DNA of 64,000 nt. Origin: Chromobacterium subtsugae (GTDB lineage Bacteria > Pseudomonadota > Gammaproteobacteria > Burkholderiales > Chromobacteriaceae). Location of the stretch: the NCBI RefSeq assembly GCF_001676875.1, contig NZ_JYKA01000016.1, forward strand, positions 39,004 to 103,003. Direction: 5' to 3'. The translations under genes and the position numbers were made by a program. A model generated the notes under the pieces. The model made no database searches. It had not been told where the DNA came from and was given only the letters and a program-made list of their open reading frames with translations. Below are positions 63,993 through 64,000 of the stretch, piece by piece. The stretch's first letter is position 1, and each line of letters opens with the position of its first letter.

Positions 63993-64000
63993 CTTGTAAT

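Noticed and set aside
1..64000. CRISPR arrays and insertion sequences
   Set aside because: No regularly spaced repeat arrays, cas genes or transposase-like proteins were seen; the repeats found are short palindromic elements.

Overview
The window is a GC-rich, gene-dense chromosomal segment of a betaproteobacterium, most likely Chromobacterium or a close relative in the Neisseriales. The reasons are the gene order mdh / gntR / sdhCDAB-sdhE-gltA / odhAB-lpd, the flhB-flhA-flhF-flhG-fliA block, and the general look of the proteins. This is a judgement from sequence alone; no database search was run.

Layout. 1-13.1 kb: a TCA-cycle super-cluster. On the minus strand run sdhC-sdhD-sdhA-sdhB-sdhE-gltA, a probable terminator, then odhA-odhB-small membrane protein-lpd and a second small membrane protein cut by the window edge. 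A GntR/UTRA regulator sits between sdhC and the divergent mdh, with a perfect 14-bp palindrome in the mdh-regulator gap. 13.2-15.9 kb: prfB (with its programmed +1 frameshift) and lysS. 16.0-18.3 kb: an AT-rich island encoding a reverse transcriptase and a SLATT-type membrane protein, separated by a 197-nt gap that contains a 154-nt structure closed by a long inverted repeat plus short direct repeats. This looks like a defence-associated reverse transcriptase (DRT) system with its own non-coding RNA, and it is the most interesting locus here. 18.3-20.8 kb: three copies of a dispersed palindromic repeat, a small repeat with terminal inverted repeats, an Xre regulator, a small hypothetical gene and a duplicated fragment of its 3' end.

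20.8-36.6 kb: accessory genes: GFA-family protein, secreted histidine phosphatase, chemoreceptor, FapA-like protein, GNAT acetyltransferase, MFS exporter with divergent LysR regulator, an operon of cytochrome c / Tat-exported aldonolactone-oxidase-like flavoprotein / Tat-exported PLP enzyme / two paralogous lipoproteins, an unknown 325-residue protein, a His-rich periplasmic protein and an outer-membrane barrel. 36.6-43.9 kb: two very large c-di-GMP signalling proteins. 44.2-48.6 kb: MTA/SAH deaminase, ubiG, a FadR-type regulator, folA and thyA. 48.8-55.9 kb: the flagellar export/regulatory set flhB, flhA, flhF, an flhG-like ATPase with a degenerate P-loop, fliA and a MotA/MotC-like stator gene. 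56.0-57.9 kb: an exonuclease/GIY-YIG fusion and a perfectly duplicated tRNA-Arg/tRNA-Glu pair behind a near-consensus promoter. 58.0-61.0 kb: a LysE exporter, an unknown gene and a MocR-type regulator, each preceded by the same 10-bp motif in the same orientation. 61.1-63.8 kb: a TonB-dependent receptor with a dyad just upstream of its start.
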